Source: Rhodospirillaceae bacterium CCH5-H10
Lineage (GTDB): Bacteria; Pseudomonadota; Alphaproteobacteria; Reyranellales; Reyranellaceae
Direction of reading: 5' to 3'
NCBI GenBank assembly: GCA_001557035.1
Contig: LSKJ01000705.1
Span: forward strand, 1-15,737
DNA length: 15,737 bases
In this document: positions 1 to 8,453 of the stretch, one piece after another
Layout: the number at the start of each line of letters is the position of its first letter
Numbering within the stretch: the stretch's first letter is position 1
Position numbers and translations under genes: made by a program
The notes under the pieces: model-generated
The model's input: the letters and a program-made list of their open reading frames with translations, nothing else
Database searches by the model: none
What the model was told of the DNA's origin: nothing

Positions 1-858
1 CCCGCCTATGCCTGCGGCGTGGCCGGCCTGCGGCCGACACCGGGCCGCGTCCCGGCCTTCAACCCGTCCGCCACCGCCGAGCGGCCCATCACCGCGCAGC
101 TCATGTCCGTGCAGGGCCCGTTGGCCCGCTCGATCGCAGACCTGCGCCTCGCCTTCGCCGCCATGGCGAGGGGCGACGCGCGCGATCCCAATTGGGTGCC
201 GGCGCCCCTCGCCGGCCCCGCGCCGACGCGGCCGCTCCGCGCCGCCATCGCACCGGCTCCGTTCGAGGATGTCGTGCCGGAAGTGCGGGCGGCGGTCGTG
301 GCGGCCGGCAAGGCCCTCGAAACCGCCGGCTACGAAGTCATCGAGATCGCGCCGCCGCGCCTGGTCGAAGCAGCCGAGCTCTGGCACCGGATGGTCGTCA
401 ATGACGAGCGGCGGGGCTTCGTCGCCACGGTGCAGGCGCTGGGCGACGCCGCCGCGCGGCGCAACGTCGAAGGCCACCTCCGATACGTGCCGGAGGTCGA
501 TGCGGGCGGCCTGCTCGACGCGTTCGGCGAGCGTCTCGCCTTGATGCGGGCCTGGTCGCTGTTCTTCGACCATTATGCGGTCGCGGTCGTGCCGGTTTCG
601 CACGTCCTGCCCTTCCCGGACGGCCTCGATCTGCAGGACCAACCGGTCGTGGATCGCATGATGGCCGCACAGCACTGCCTGCTTGCGACGCCCGTCCTGG
701 GTTATCCCTCGGTGTCGGTGCCCACCGGCCTCGCCGATGGAACGCCCGTGGGCATACAAATCATCTCCGCCCGCTTCCGCGAGGATCTCTGCCTCGATGC
801 AGCAGAGATCGTCGAGGCGCACGCCCCGCGCCTCACGCCCATCGAGCCGCGCGATTAG
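1..858 (+). CDS. Amidase signature family enzyme, C-terminal part (5' end outside window)
   Basis: The reading frame is open from base 1 and ends at TAG 856-858, giving about 285 residues of an enzyme that hydrolyses amide bonds. The first residues ([17 protein letters not shown]) match the stretch that follows the catalytic serine loop in the amidase signature family. The nucleophilic serine, the cis-serine and the lysine therefore lie just upstream of the window and cannot be checked. The C-terminal pattern [10 protein letters not shown]...GTPVGIQII is the usual family end. An internal ATG at 19 is only the first ATG inside the window, not the true start. The gene converges on dxs and the two stops overlap by 4 bases. 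Substrate is not predictable: a small-molecule amidase is more likely than GatA, because the C-terminus lacks obvious GatA features, but this is inference. Confidence 0.88.
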   Translation, partial: PAYACGVAGLRPTPGRVPAFNPSATAERPITAQLMSVQGPLARSIADLRLAFAAMARGDARDPNWVPAPLAGPAPTRPLRAAIAPAPFEDVVPEVRAAVVAAGKALETAGYEVIEIAPPRLVEAAELWHRMVVNDERRGFVATVQALGDAAARRNVEGHLRYVPEVDAGGLLDAFGERLALMRAWSLFFDHYAVAVVPVSHVLPFPDGLDLQDQPVVDRMMAAQHCLLATPVLGYPSVSVPTGLADGTPVGIQIISARFREDLCLDAAEIVEAHAPRLTPIEPRD

Positions 859-2771
859 CCTCGGGCGCGCTCGGATTGCTGGCCGAGCGCGGCGAGCGCC
901 GTCGCCACGATCTGCGGCGCGTTGAGGCCGGCCCATTCGTACTGCCGGGCCGGCGACGCATGATCGAGGAAGCGGTCGGGCAAAACCATCGGCCGCACCT
1001 TCAGGCCGTTGTCGAGCAGGCCCGACGTGGCGAGATACTGTAGGACGAAGCTCGAGAAGCCGCCGACCGAGCCCTCCTCGATGGTGATCAGCACCTCGTG
1101 CTCGCGCGCGAGGCGGCGGATCAGGTCGGTGTCGAGGGGTTTGGCGAAGCGGGCGTCGGCCACCGTCGTGCTGAGGCCCTTGGCGCCGAGATCCTCGGCC
1201 GCCACCAGGCATTCCTGCAAACGCGCACCGAAATTCAGGATGGCGATTTTGGTGCCCTCGCGAACGATCCGGCCCTTGCCGACTTCCAGCGGCGTGCCCT
1301 TCGCCGGCAACTCGACGCCGACGCCCTCGCCGCGCGGATAGCGGAAGGCCGAGGGGCGGTCGTCGATCGCGGCGGCCGTCGCCACCATGTTCATCAGTTC
1401 CAGCTCGTCGGCGGCCGCCATGATGACGAAGTCCGGCAGGCAGCCGAGATAGGCCACGTCGAAGGAACCCGCATGGGTGGCGCCGTCGGCGCCGACCAGT
1501 CCCGCCCGATCGATGGCGAACCGCACCGGCAGCTTTTGCAGGGCAACGTCGTGCACGACCTGGTCGAAAGCGCGCTGCAGGAAGGTCGAATAGATCGCGG
1601 TGAACGGCTTGAAGCCCTCGGTCGCCAGGCCGGCGGCGAAGGTGACGCCGTGCTGCTCGGCGATCGCCACGTCGAAAGTGCGCTCGGGGAAGCGCTCGGC
1701 GAACTTGTCCAGCCCGGTGCCCGAAGGCATCGCCGCGGTCACCGCCACGATCTTCTTGTCAGCCTCCGCCTCCGCGATCAGCGCCTTGGCGAAGACCGAG
1801 GTGTATTGCGGCGCGTTGGCGATCGGCTTGGACTGCTTGCCGGTGATGACGTCGAACTTCACCACCCCGTGGTACTTGTCCGCACTCGCCTCGGCCGGCC
1901 CGTAGCCCTTGCCCTTCTTTGTCACGACATGGACCAGGATCGGCTTGTCGAGCTGGCTGTCGCGGGCATTCTTCAGCACCGGCAGCAGATGGTCGAGATT
2001 GTGACCGTCGACGGGACCGACATAGTAGAAGCCCAGCTCGTCGAACAGCGTGCCGCCCGCCACGAAGCCGCGGGCGAATTCCTCGGCACGCTTGGCCGCG
2101 AGTTCGAGCGGCTTGGGCAGGTTCTCGGCGAAGGTGCGCCCGAGGTTGCGCAGCGTGACATAGGGGCGGCCCGACAGGAGCCGCGAGAGATGGCCCGACA
2201 GCGCGCCGACGGGCGGCGCGATCGACATGTCGTTGTCGTTCAGAACCACGATCAGGCGCGAGCGCAGGGCGCCCGCATTGTTCATCGCCTCGTAGGCCAT
2301 GCCGGCACTGAGCGCGCCATCGCCGATCACGGCGATCACGTTGTTGGAGCCGCCCGCCAGATCGCGCGCCACGGCCATGCCGAGGCCGGCGGAGATCGAG
2401 GTCGAGGAATGAGCCGCGCCGAACGGGTCGTATTCGCTCTCGGAACGCCGCGTGAAGCCCGACAACCCGCCTTCCTGGCGCAAGGTGCGGATGCGGCTGC
2501 GGCGGCCCGTGACGATCTTGTGCGGATAGGCCTGGTGGCCGACGTCCCAGATCAGCCGGTCCTTCGGCGTGTCGAAGACGTAGTGAAGGGCCACCGTGAG
2601 CTCGACGACGCCCAGTCCCGCTCCGAGATGGCCGCCGGTAACGGAAACGGCCGAGATCGTCTCCTGGCGCAGTTCGTCCGCTAGCTGACGCAACTGTTCT
2701 GCGCGCAAGCGGCGGATGTCGGCGGGAACGTCGACGGTATCGAGCAGCGGCGTCGTACTGTGGCCGGTCAT
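855..2771 (-). CDS. dxs: 1-deoxy-D-xylulose-5-phosphate synthase
   Basis: 638 residues, the normal length for DXS, the thiamine-diphosphate enzyme that condenses pyruvate with glyceraldehyde 3-phosphate in the first step of the MEP isoprenoid pathway. Visible motifs: [12 protein letters not shown] (about 43-54, with the conserved His), [15 protein letters not shown] (76-90), the ThDP/Mg motif [18 protein letters not shown] (150-167) continuing to LNDNDMSI (177-184), the catalytic-Glu motif [14 protein letters not shown], and the transketolase C-terminal domain with YPRGEG. The start is ATG 2771. It lies 40 bases downstream of ispA on the same strand, so xseB-ispA-dxs are probably cotranscribed. 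A purine-rich AGGAG is 12 bases before the ATG, rather far for a ribosome site. Identification is secure from the whole-length motif pattern. Confidence 0.97.
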   Translation of the reverse strand: MTGHSTTPLLDTVDVPADIRRLRAEQLRQLADELRQETISAVSVTGGHLGAGLGVVELTVALHYVFDTPKDRLIWDVGHQAYPHKIVTGRRSRIRTLRQEGGLSGFTRRSESEYDPFGAAHSSTSISAGLGMAVARDLAGGSNNVIAVIGDGALSAGMAYEAMNNAGALRSRLIVVLNDNDMSIAPPVGALSGHLSRLLSGRPYVTLRNLGRTFAENLPKPLELAAKRAEEFARGFVAGGTLFDELGFYYVGPVDGHNLDHLLPVLKNARDSQLDKPILVHVVTKKGKGYGPAEASADKYHGVVKFDVITGKQSKPIANAPQYTSVFAKALIAEAEADKKIVAVTAAMPSGTGLDKFAERFPERTFDVAIAEQHGVTFAAGLATEGFKPFTAIYSTFLQRAFDQVVHDVALQKLPVRFAIDRAGLVGADGATHAGSFDVAYLGCLPDFVIMAAADELELMNMVATAAAIDDRPSAFRYPRGEGVGVELPAKGTPLEVGKGRIVREGTKIAILNFGARLQECLVAAEDLGAKGLSTTVADARFAKPLDTDLIRRLAREHEVLITIEEGSVGGFSSFVLQYLATSGLLDNGLKVRPMVLPDRFLDHASPARQYEWAGLNAPQIVATALAALGQQSERARG

Positions 2772-2811
2772 TGGACTACCATACTCCTGCGCGGCGCCTT
2801 CTGCCCCAACT

Positions 2812-3720
2812 TCAGGTGCGGCGCGCCACGACGAATTCTGTGGCTTGCCTTAGCAAATCCGCTGCTTCTCCGAAGGGCTCCAGATGCGCGGCGGCCTGTC
2901 GCGCCAGCATTCCGGCCTGCGCCCTCGCCCGTTCGACGCCCAGGATGGACACGAAAGTCGCCTTGCCGGCGGCTTCGTCCTTGCCCGTCGCCTTGCCCAG
3001 CTCCTCCGCGCTGCCTTCGATGTCGAGCAGGTCGTCGACGATCTGAAACGCCAGGCCGAGATCGTGCGCATAGCCCGCGAGCGCCAATCGTAGCGAGTCG
3101 TTCGCCTTGCCGAGGATGGCGCCCGCCGTGCACGAGAAGGAGATCAACGCCCCCGTCTTCAGGCGTTGCAGGTGGGTGATGGCGCCGATCGACTGGTCGG
3201 AATTTTCCTGCTCGGCCAGCAGGTCGAGCATCTGCCCGCCCACCATGCCGCGTGCGCCTGCAGCCTTCGCGAGCTCGCTCACCAGCGCCGTGCGCACCGC
3301 CGGATCGCCATGGGTGTCCTCGTGCGCCAGCACCTCGAAGGCCAGAGCCTGCAACGCATCGCCCGCGAGGATCGCGGTCGCCTCGTCGAACTGCTTGTGG
3401 CAGGTGGGTTTGCCGCGCCGCAGATCGTCGTCGTCCATCGCCGGCAGATCGTCGTGGATCAGCGAATAGGCGTGTACGAACTCGATGGCGGATGCCGTTC
3501 GCAGGGCGGGCAGCGTCCCCACCTTGAAGAGCGTCGCGCCGGCCAGCACGAAAAAAGCGCGCAACCGCTTGCCGCCGCCGAGGCTGGAGTAGCGCATCGC
3601 CTCGAAGACACGCGCCTCGCCCACGGCCCCGGACGGCAGCAGGCGATCCATGGTGCGCTCGACCGACTCCGCCGCGAACGCGAGGGCGGTGTCGAACTGT
3701 CTGTGCGACGACAACGGCAT
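2812..3720 (-). CDS. ispA: Polyprenyl (farnesyl) diphosphate synthase
   Basis: 302 residues, typical of bacterial short-chain trans-prenyltransferases that elongate DMAPP/GPP with IPP. It shows GGGKRLR (48-54), the first Asp-rich motif [16 protein letters not shown] (D90, D91, D96), KTG near 189, and the second Asp-rich motif [12 protein letters not shown] (D229, D230, D233). The aromatic Tyr85, five residues before the first Asp, and the extra residues inside the first motif are as in bacterial farnesyl diphosphate synthases, so C15 product is the best guess; geranylgeranyl synthase cannot be excluded. It starts at ATG 3720, 9 bases after the xseB stop, and lies ahead of dxs. This gives a precursor-supply operon (dxs feeding isopentenyl units, ispA joining them). 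Confidence 0.95.
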   Translation of the reverse strand: MPLSSHRQFDTALAFAAESVERTMDRLLPSGAVGEARVFEAMRYSSLGGGKRLRAFFVLAGATLFKVGTLPALRTASAIEFVHAYSLIHDDLPAMDDDDLRRGKPTCHKQFDEATAILAGDALQALAFEVLAHEDTHGDPAVRTALVSELAKAAGARGMVGGQMLDLLAEQENSDQSIGAITHLQRLKTGALISFSCTAGAILGKANDSLRLALAGYAHDLGLAFQIVDDLLDIEGSAEELGKATGKDEAAGKATFVSILGVERARAQAGMLARQAAAHLEPFGEAADLLRQATEFVVARRT

Positions 3721-3729
3721 CGGAGAAAA

Positions 3730-3984
3730 TCAGCCGAGATCGGCGGGTTGCGTGGCGACCGAACCGTCGGCGGAGAAGACGATCTTTTCCACCTTCATCT
3801 TGGCTTCGGCCAGCCGCTGCTCGCAGTGCCGCTTCAGAAGCGCGCCCCGCTCGTAGGCCGAAATCGCCTCGTCCAGCTTCACCTGGCCGCGTTCAAGCTG
3901 CTGGACGATGCCCTCCAGTTCCTTGAGGGCATCCTCGAACGAGAGCGCTGCAATATCCTTGGGCAGGGAGGGTTCTTTAGCCAA
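3730..3984 (-). CDS. xseB: Exodeoxyribonuclease VII small subunit
   Basis: 84 residues, the usual size of XseB, which binds XseA to form exonuclease VII, a single-strand-specific exonuclease of DNA repair. The family core is plain: LSFEDALKELEGIVQQLERGQ (about 13-33), then LDEAISAYERGALLKRHCEQRL (about 37-58), two helices that form the coiled-coil hairpin. No ATG fits: the start is a TTG at 3984-3982, preceded by GAGAGG six bases upstream in transcript sense, and no other start lies close by in frame. It is first in the xseB-ispA-dxs set, an arrangement common in alphaproteobacteria. The promoter must lie in the 275-base region shared with the divergent iclR gene. Confidence 0.95.
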   Translation of the reverse strand: MAKEPSLPKDIAALSFEDALKELEGIVQQLERGQVKLDEAISAYERGALLKRHCEQRLAEAKMKVEKIVFSADGSVATQPADLG

Positions 3985-4259
3985 TTTTTGCCTCTCGAAG
4001 GGGTTGGTCCGGATCGTACCCGGCCGCGGCGAACATGTCGAAAGATGCCGCTCGCGTCATCAAAATAGGCCGAAAATTCCCGAATCGAGAGCAAAACAGC
4101 GCATCTGCAACTATCGATAAGCAAAACACGCAACTTTGACATGGCCGCTTTGCATGTTCGCAGGACAAAACCCGCTCACGCGCATTGCGATAGAGTTAAG
4201 CCAATGGCAGGTTCCGCTCCGCAAAGAAATAAACGGCCATTCACCAGGAGCAAACGCCC
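3985..4259. promoter_or_regulatory. Divergent intergenic region between xseB and iclR-type gene, with repeats
   Basis: No gene is visible here. The region is AT-richer than its flanks and must carry promoters for both xseB (minus) and the IclR-type gene (plus). The 8-mer GCAAAACA occurs at 4091-4098 and again at 4121-4128, exactly 30 bases (about three helical turns) apart, and the palindrome TATCGATA (4112-4119) lies between them. A TTGACA hexamer is at 4136-4141, but I see no convincing -10 at normal spacing. AGGAG at 4246-4250 is the ribosome site for the gene starting at 4260. IclR proteins often control their own promoter, so the repeats could be an operator; that is inference. Confidence 0.45.
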
Positions 4260-5198
4260 ATGGGCAACGTTAGCCATCTCGTCACGCGAACCGCCGCCTT
4301 CCAGAGCTCGGTCGAGAACGGTCTCGCCGAAGGGTCCAGCAGCAAGGATCGCCAGTTCGTCACGGCGCTGGCGCGCGGCCTCGACATCCTGCGCGCCTTC
4401 CATGCCGGCGAAGGCATGCTGGGCAACCAGGAGATCGCCCATCGCACGGGCCTGCCGAAGCCGACGGTCGCCCGCCTCACCCACACGCTGACCGAGCTGG
4501 GCTACCTCAACTACATCCGCCGTTTCCGCAAATACGAGCTGGGCGCCTCGGTGCTGGCGCTGGGCTATGCCGCCATCTCGAGCATGGACGTCCGCCGCGC
4601 CTCGCGTCAGCCGCTGGAGCAGCTGGCCCATGCCCTCAACGCCTCCACGGCGCTGGGCGGCCGCGACCGTCACTCGATGATCTACCTCGAAGCCTGCCGT
4701 GGCCCGTCGGTCGTGGCGATCACTCACGACGTCGGCACCCGCGTGCCGATGGCCAGCACCGCGATGGGCCGCGCCTACCTGTTCTCGCTGCCCGACGTCG
4801 ACCGCAACAAGCAGATCGATGCGATCCGCCGCCGCTGGCGCGACGACTGGGCCAAGGTGAAGACCGGCCTCGAGCGCTCGTTCAAGGAACTGACCGACCG
4901 CGGCTTCTGCGTCACCTGGGGCGAGTGGCTGCCCGAGCTGTGCGGCGTCGGCGCCCCGCTGCGCAATTCCGATGGCACGGCCGCGTATGCGATCAACGCC
5001 TCGGCGCCGATCTACCAGATCAGCCGCGACCGTCTCGAAGCCGACTGGGGCCCGCGCCTGGTCAAGGTCGCGCGCGACATCCGCACCGGCATGGCCGCGC
5101 AACCCGCCGTCACCGCCCCCGCCAGCTCGGCCATGCGGCCGATGATGGCCAATGGCAACGGCCATCGGGCGCCGATGTCGGCGATGGTGCGCCGCTAG
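4260..5198 (+). CDS. IclR family transcriptional regulator
   Basis: 312 residues with the two-domain IclR layout. The winged helix-turn-helix is at about 34-95 (ALARGLDILRAF, then LGNQEIAHRTGLPKPTVARLTHTLTELGYL). An effector-binding domain follows at about 110-280, with the family patterns VGTRVPMASTAMGRAYL and RGFCVTWGEW. The ATG at 4260 is chosen because AGGAG lies 9 bases upstream. The C-terminal 35 residues or so are rich in Ala and Met and look like a low-complexity tail that most IclR proteins lack. About 30 residues precede the usual domain start. The gene is divergent from xseB and 30 bases upstream of a thioesterase gene on the same strand, which it may regulate. The effector cannot be told from sequence. 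Confidence 0.93.
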   Translation: MGNVSHLVTRTAAFQSSVENGLAEGSSSKDRQFVTALARGLDILRAFHAGEGMLGNQEIAHRTGLPKPTVARLTHTLTELGYLNYIRRFRKYELGASVLALGYAAISSMDVRRASRQPLEQLAHALNASTALGGRDRHSMIYLEACRGPSVVAITHDVGTRVPMASTAMGRAYLFSLPDVDRNKQIDAIRRRWRDDWAKVKTGLERSFKELTDRGFCVTWGEWLPELCGVGAPLRNSDGTAAYAINASAPIYQISRDRLEADWGPRLVKVARDIRTGMAAQPAVTAPASSAMRPMMANGNGHRAPMSAMVRR

Positions 5199-5228
5199 GC
5201 GCACCCTCTCCCAAAAGGCTTTCCAGAC

Positions 5229-5705
5229 ATGGCGATCCAACGACCGGCCGACGCTCGGCCGGTCGCTCCTTATGAGTTCCGCGGCTTCAACGGCGTCATC
5301 GGCCACCAGGTCGTGGCGTGGCGTCATGGCTTCGTCGAGATGCAACTCAAGGTGCGGCCGGAACTGTGCAACGCCAACGGCCTGCTGCACGGCGGCGTGC
5401 TGATGACGCTCCTCGACTCGGCGAGCGGCTTCGCCTGCACCTTCAATGAGACCGCGACGGCGCGGCGGCTGTCCGTGACGCTGGCCTTCACCACACAGTT
5501 CATCAAGGCCGGCCGCGAGGGAGACCTGCTCACGATCCTGGGCGCGTGGCGTCCCTCGACCAGCCAGAGCACCTTCGCCGCCGAGACCGAGATCTATAAT
5601 CAGGCGAACGAATTGCTTGCGACCGGCGCCGGCACCTTCCGGTACCTGAAGGGCGAGCGCAGCGACGGCACGCTCGACTTCCTCGACCAGAAGGCCGCCG
5701 ACTAG
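5229..5705 (+). CDS. PaaI family hotdog-fold thioesterase
   Basis: 158 residues with the hotdog thioesterase signature NANGLLHGGVLMTLLDSASG (49-68). HGG at 54-56 and Asp63 are the expected catalytic-site residues of PaaI-type acyl-CoA thioesterases. The following strands (LSVTLAFTTQFIKAGREGDLL, then AETEIYNQANELLATGAGTFRYL) complete the fold. The enzyme should hydrolyse an acyl- or aryl-CoA thioester in the cytosol as a homotetramer. It starts at ATG 5229 with AAGG about 10 bases upstream, 30 bases after the IclR-type gene, so both probably share a transcript. Substrate is unknown; a link to aromatic or fatty-acid catabolism would fit an IclR partner but is inference. Confidence 0.9.
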   Translation: MAIQRPADARPVAPYEFRGFNGVIGHQVVAWRHGFVEMQLKVRPELCNANGLLHGGVLMTLLDSASGFACTFNETATARRLSVTLAFTTQFIKAGREGDLLTILGAWRPSTSQSTFAAETEIYNQANELLATGAGTFRYLKGERSDGTLDFLDQKAAD

Positions 5706-5713
5706 CGTCTCAT

Positions 5714-5789
5714 TGGAGCGCGCAACTCCCGTTGCGCACATGTCTCGTTTGCCGATGACGCTTGAGCGCAACGGGAGTTGCGCGCTCCA
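5714..5789. repeat. Nested inverted repeat (REP/BIME-like), probable bidirectional terminator
   Basis: Two perfect 24-base complementary arms (5714-5737 and 5766-5789) are separated by a 28-base spacer. Each arm is also a hairpin by itself: GCGCAAC pairs with GTTGCGC around a 4-base loop (5720-5737 and 5766-5783). The DNA can therefore fold either as one long stem or as two small hairpins. It lies between the convergent stops of the thioesterase gene (5705) and the udgX-like gene (5796). That position suits a two-way terminator or a REP-type palindromic repeat. There is no clear T-run after either arm. Confidence 0.8.
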
Positions 5790-5795
5790 TTGCAT

Positions 5796-7205
5796 CTACC
5801 TGCCCTCCACGATCAGGCGGCGGACGGCGACGAGATCGTCGCGAAACGCCGCGTAGGCTTCCTGCTGTGCTGCCTCATCCGGCAGGCGCAGCAGGTAGGA
5901 TGGATGCACCGTGGCATAGCCCGGCTGGGCGTCGAACGCGATCGGACCGCGCACCTTGAGAACCGAAAGCGGCTTCCCCGTCAGCCCGAGCAATGCCGTC
6001 CCGCCCATCGCGACGACCAGCTTCGGCCGCACGAAGTCGAGTTCGCGCTTCAGCCACCAGCGATAGCGCTTGACCTCGCCGGGATTGGGCCGCTTGTGCA
6101 GGCGCTTCTTGCCGCGCGGCTCGTACTTGAAGTGCTTCACCGCGTTGGTGACGTAGACGCCTGAACGATCGATGCCGGCCTCGGCCAGCGCCTTGTCGAG
6201 AAGTTGTCCCGCAGGACCGATGAACGGCCGCCCTTCCCTTTCCTCCTGATCGCCCGGCTGCTCGCCGACGAAGGCGACGGCGGGCTCCATCGGCCCTTCG
6301 CCCAGCACGGCACGGTCGGCGCCCGGCGTCAGCGGCTCCGAGGCCGCGATCAGCCGGTTCAGTTCCTCCAGCGTCCGTGGCCCCTGCTCGGCCATCGCCG
6401 CCACCGCCTTCAGCGGATCGCGCTTCTCGCGCTCCGCTGCCTCGCGCGCGATCATCTCCTGAGCCCGCGCCGGCGCCTGCTGCACCAGGCCGGCGATCGA
6501 CGCAGCCTCCGGCAGGTTGCGCCAGTATTTCTCCGGCATGTGCTGCCGCATCGCCCTGGGATTGAGACGCGCCGGATTGAAGACGTTCTCGTAATAGCAG
6601 CGCCACGCCTCCTCGAAGGCATCGGCCTCAGGTGCATCGCTGCGCTGCGCCGACGGCCCGATAGTCAATGTTGCACGATCCCAATGAAGCGAGCCCACCG
6701 GCGTCAGGATCGACCAGACGAGGCTGCGGAAGCGCTCGACGAAGAAATCGGCCGTCGCCTCGACGATGAAATGCTGCGGCTCGAACCACGACACGAACCG
6801 CTCCTTGCCGTCGGGATCGTGCGTCTCGCGGAAGCGCACGAAGGCGTGCATCTTGTGCAGGTCGCGGCGCACCGACTTCGCCATCATCTCGAGGCGATGT
6901 ACCAGCGGATCGCTTTGCACGTCGAGGAGCGCTCGCTCGCCATTCAACATCCGCCAGATCGCCGTGTAGAGCAGCGCATAGCGCTCCCGGTCGCTGTGAC
7001 AGACGACCAGCCGGATCAGATCGCCCAACGCGCGCGGCAGGGCCACCGGCGGCGCGGCATCGATCTGCCCTCCGCCGAACAGATCGCCCTCGCCGGCGCG
7101 GCACCACGAGACGGTCTCAGGCCTCGCCTTGCGCGCGACCAACATGCGGACGGCAGCCCGGAACCCATCGATGTCCGCGCCCTCCCGCAGGGGCACGCCG
7201 ATCAA
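5796..7205 (-). CDS. DUF4130-UdgX fusion, uracil-DNA glycosylase superfamily protein
   Basis: About 469 residues. Residues 1-240 fit the DUF4130 (putative DNA metabolism) domain, ending in the motif FNPARLNPRAMRQHMPEKYW. From about 278 the UdgX-type UDG domain follows: GEGP, GEQPGDQEE (near 314-322), FIGPAGQLLDKAL, VYVTNAVKHFK, the R-loop KKRLHKRP (His about 370) and HPSYLLR (about 434). In mycobacterial UdgX the R-loop His forms a covalent bond to the DNA after uracil removal, and it is kept here. The cysteines that hold the [4Fe-4S] cluster in characterised UdgX are absent: this domain has no Cys. The frame is open to 7577, but that part is a shadow of the upstream gene. I chose TTG 7205 because it overlaps the upstream TGA (TTGA) with GGCGAG six bases before it; GTG 7196 is the alternative. 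Confidence 0.88.
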   Translation of the reverse strand: MIGVPLREGADIDGFRAAVRMLVARKARPETVSWCRAGEGDLFGGGQIDAAPPVALPRALGDLIRLVVCHSDRERYALLYTAIWRMLNGERALLDVQSDPLVHRLEMMAKSVRRDLHKMHAFVRFRETHDPDGKERFVSWFEPQHFIVEATADFFVERFRSLVWSILTPVGSLHWDRATLTIGPSAQRSDAPEADAFEEAWRCYYENVFNPARLNPRAMRQHMPEKYWRNLPEAASIAGLVQQAPARAQEMIAREAAEREKRDPLKAVAAMAEQGPRTLEELNRLIAASEPLTPGADRAVLGEGPMEPAVAFVGEQPGDQEEREGRPFIGPAGQLLDKALAEAGIDRSGVYVTNAVKHFKYEPRGKKRLHKRPNPGEVKRYRWWLKRELDFVRPKLVVAMGGTALLGLTGKPLSVLKVRGPIAFDAQPGYATVHPSYLLRLPDEAAQQEAYAAFRDDLVAVRRLIVEGR

Positions 7206-8410
7206 AAGAGACTCGCCTGCACGGGCGCATCCGCGAGGTTGCTGCGGATCTCCAGCCGGTCCGACACCTTCGTCGGGCGATAGTCGGCCGTAACCAGAAA
7301 CGGCAGCAGCCGCTTCACGCTGCGCGCCAGCCGGCCGATGTCGGCCAGCCGCAGCCGCGCGTGCCGTCGCGCCGCGATGATCTTGTCGACCGAGCGCACG
7401 CCGAGACCCGGCACGCGCAACAGCATCTCGCGATCGGCGGTGTTTACGTCGAGCGGAAAGCGGTCGCGGTTCTGCAGCGCCCAAGCCGACTTGGGATCGA
7501 TGTCGAGCGCCAGCATGCCGTCCTGCCCCGCACTCGCGACCTCGTCGGCCGAGAAGCCATAGAACCGCAGCAGCCAATCGGCCTGATAGAGCCGGTTCTC
7601 GCGCTGCAACGGTGGCGCCTTGAGCGGCAGTACCGCGCTCGGCTCGGGGATCGGACTGAAGGCCGAGTAGTAGACGCGGCGCAGTGCGTAGTCCTTGTAG
7701 AGGACCGCGCTGGTCTGCAGCAGCGCCGCATCGGTCGTCGCATCGGCGCCCACGATCACCTGCGTGCTCTGCCCGGCCGGCGAGAATTTTCGGCGATCCT
7801 CCTTCGCTTCGTCGATGCGCTCCTTCATCTGGCCCATGGCGCCAGTGATCGAAGTCACGTTCTTTTCCGGCGCGAAGCGCGCCAGACTATCGGGCGACGG
7901 CAGCTCGATGTTGATCGACAGCCGATCCGCGAAGAGACCCGCCTGCTCGATCAGCCAGGGATTGGCCTCGGGAATGGTCTTGAGATGGATGTAGCCCGCG
8001 AAGCCATGCTCGCGTCGCAGCTTCTTCGCCACGAGGATGAGCTGCTCCATCGTGTGGTCGGGATTGCGGATGATGCCCGACGACAGGAACAGACCCTCGA
8101 TGTAGTTGCGCTTGTAGAAGTTGAGCGTCAGGGCGACGACCTCGTCGACCGTGAAGCGCGCGCGCTCGACGTTCGAGGAGCGCCGGTTGACGCAGTAGGC
8201 GCAGTCGAACAGGCAGTAATTGGTCAGCAGGATCTTGAGCAGCGACACGCAGCGCCCGTCCGGCGTGTAGGCATGGCAGATGCCGTTGCTGGTCGAGCCG
8301 ATCCCGTCGGGCGCGGCGGCCCGCTTGGGCGCCCCCGACGAGGCGCACGAGGCGTCGTACTTGGCCGCGTCCGAAAGAATACGAAGTTTGGTGGTGAGCT
8401 TTTCGTCCAA
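7202..8410 (-). CDS. Putative DNA modification/repair radical SAM protein
   Basis: About 402 residues. The radical SAM motif CxxxCxxC is NYCLFDCAYC (C66, C70, C73), which binds a [4Fe-4S] cluster and S-adenosylmethionine. Three more Cys precede it (about 22, 45, 54). The C-terminus (about 321-370) has LDVNTADREMLLRVPGLGVRSVDKIIAARR, a helix-hairpin-helix DNA-binding pattern. This matches the family annotated as putative DNA modification/repair radical SAM protein, known to sit beside DUF4130/UdgX genes; its reaction is not established. No ATG fits. AGGAGG lies before two adjacent TTG codons: the second (8410) has 5-base spacing, the first (8413) only 2, so I prefer 8410. The stop overlaps the start of the udgX-like gene, suggesting translational coupling. 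A LexA box is upstream. Confidence 0.9.
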   Translation of the reverse strand: MDEKLTTKLRILSDAAKYDASCASSGAPKRAAAPDGIGSTSNGICHAYTPDGRCVSLLKILLTNYCLFDCAYCVNRRSSNVERARFTVDEVVALTLNFYKRNYIEGLFLSSGIIRNPDHTMEQLILVAKKLRREHGFAGYIHLKTIPEANPWLIEQAGLFADRLSINIELPSPDSLARFAPEKNVTSITGAMGQMKERIDEAKEDRRKFSPAGQSTQVIVGADATTDAALLQTSAVLYKDYALRRVYYSAFSPIPEPSAVLPLKAPPLQRENRLYQADWLLRFYGFSADEVASAGQDGMLALDIDPKSAWALQNRDRFPLDVNTADREMLLRVPGLGVRSVDKIIAARRHARLRLADIGRLARSVKRLLPFLVTADYRPTKVSDRLEIRSNLADAPVQASLF

Positions 8411-8438
8411 CAACGCCTCCTGAAAACGCGAGAGCGTT

Positions 8439-8453
8439 GTTCTCTATATGTTC
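8439..8453 (-). promoter_or_regulatory. LexA (SOS) box upstream of radical SAM-udgX operon
   Basis: GTTC-TCTATAT-GTTC on the plus strand (GAAC-N7-GAAC in gene sense) is an exact match to the alphaproteobacterial LexA site GTTC-N7-GTTC, with the usual AT-rich spacer. It is about 28 bases upstream of the TTG start and covers the predicted -10 element, a normal place for repression. Confidence 0.8.

Noticed and set aside
1098..2684. 528-codon open frame on the plus strand opposite dxs
   Set aside because: It is an antisense shadow of a well-supported gene: rich in Arg, Gly and His, with no recognisable domain. Long antisense frames are usual in GC-rich DNA.
4176..5795. 539-codon open frame on the minus strand opposite the IclR and thioesterase genes
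   Set aside because: Arg/Ala/Gly-rich shadow that covers two well-supported genes and the inverted repeat.
7206..7577. Longer N-terminus for the udgX-like gene (start at 7577)
   Set aside because: These 124 codons overlap the radical SAM gene out of frame and read as Arg/Ala/Gly-rich noise; the family sequence starts at about 7205-7196.
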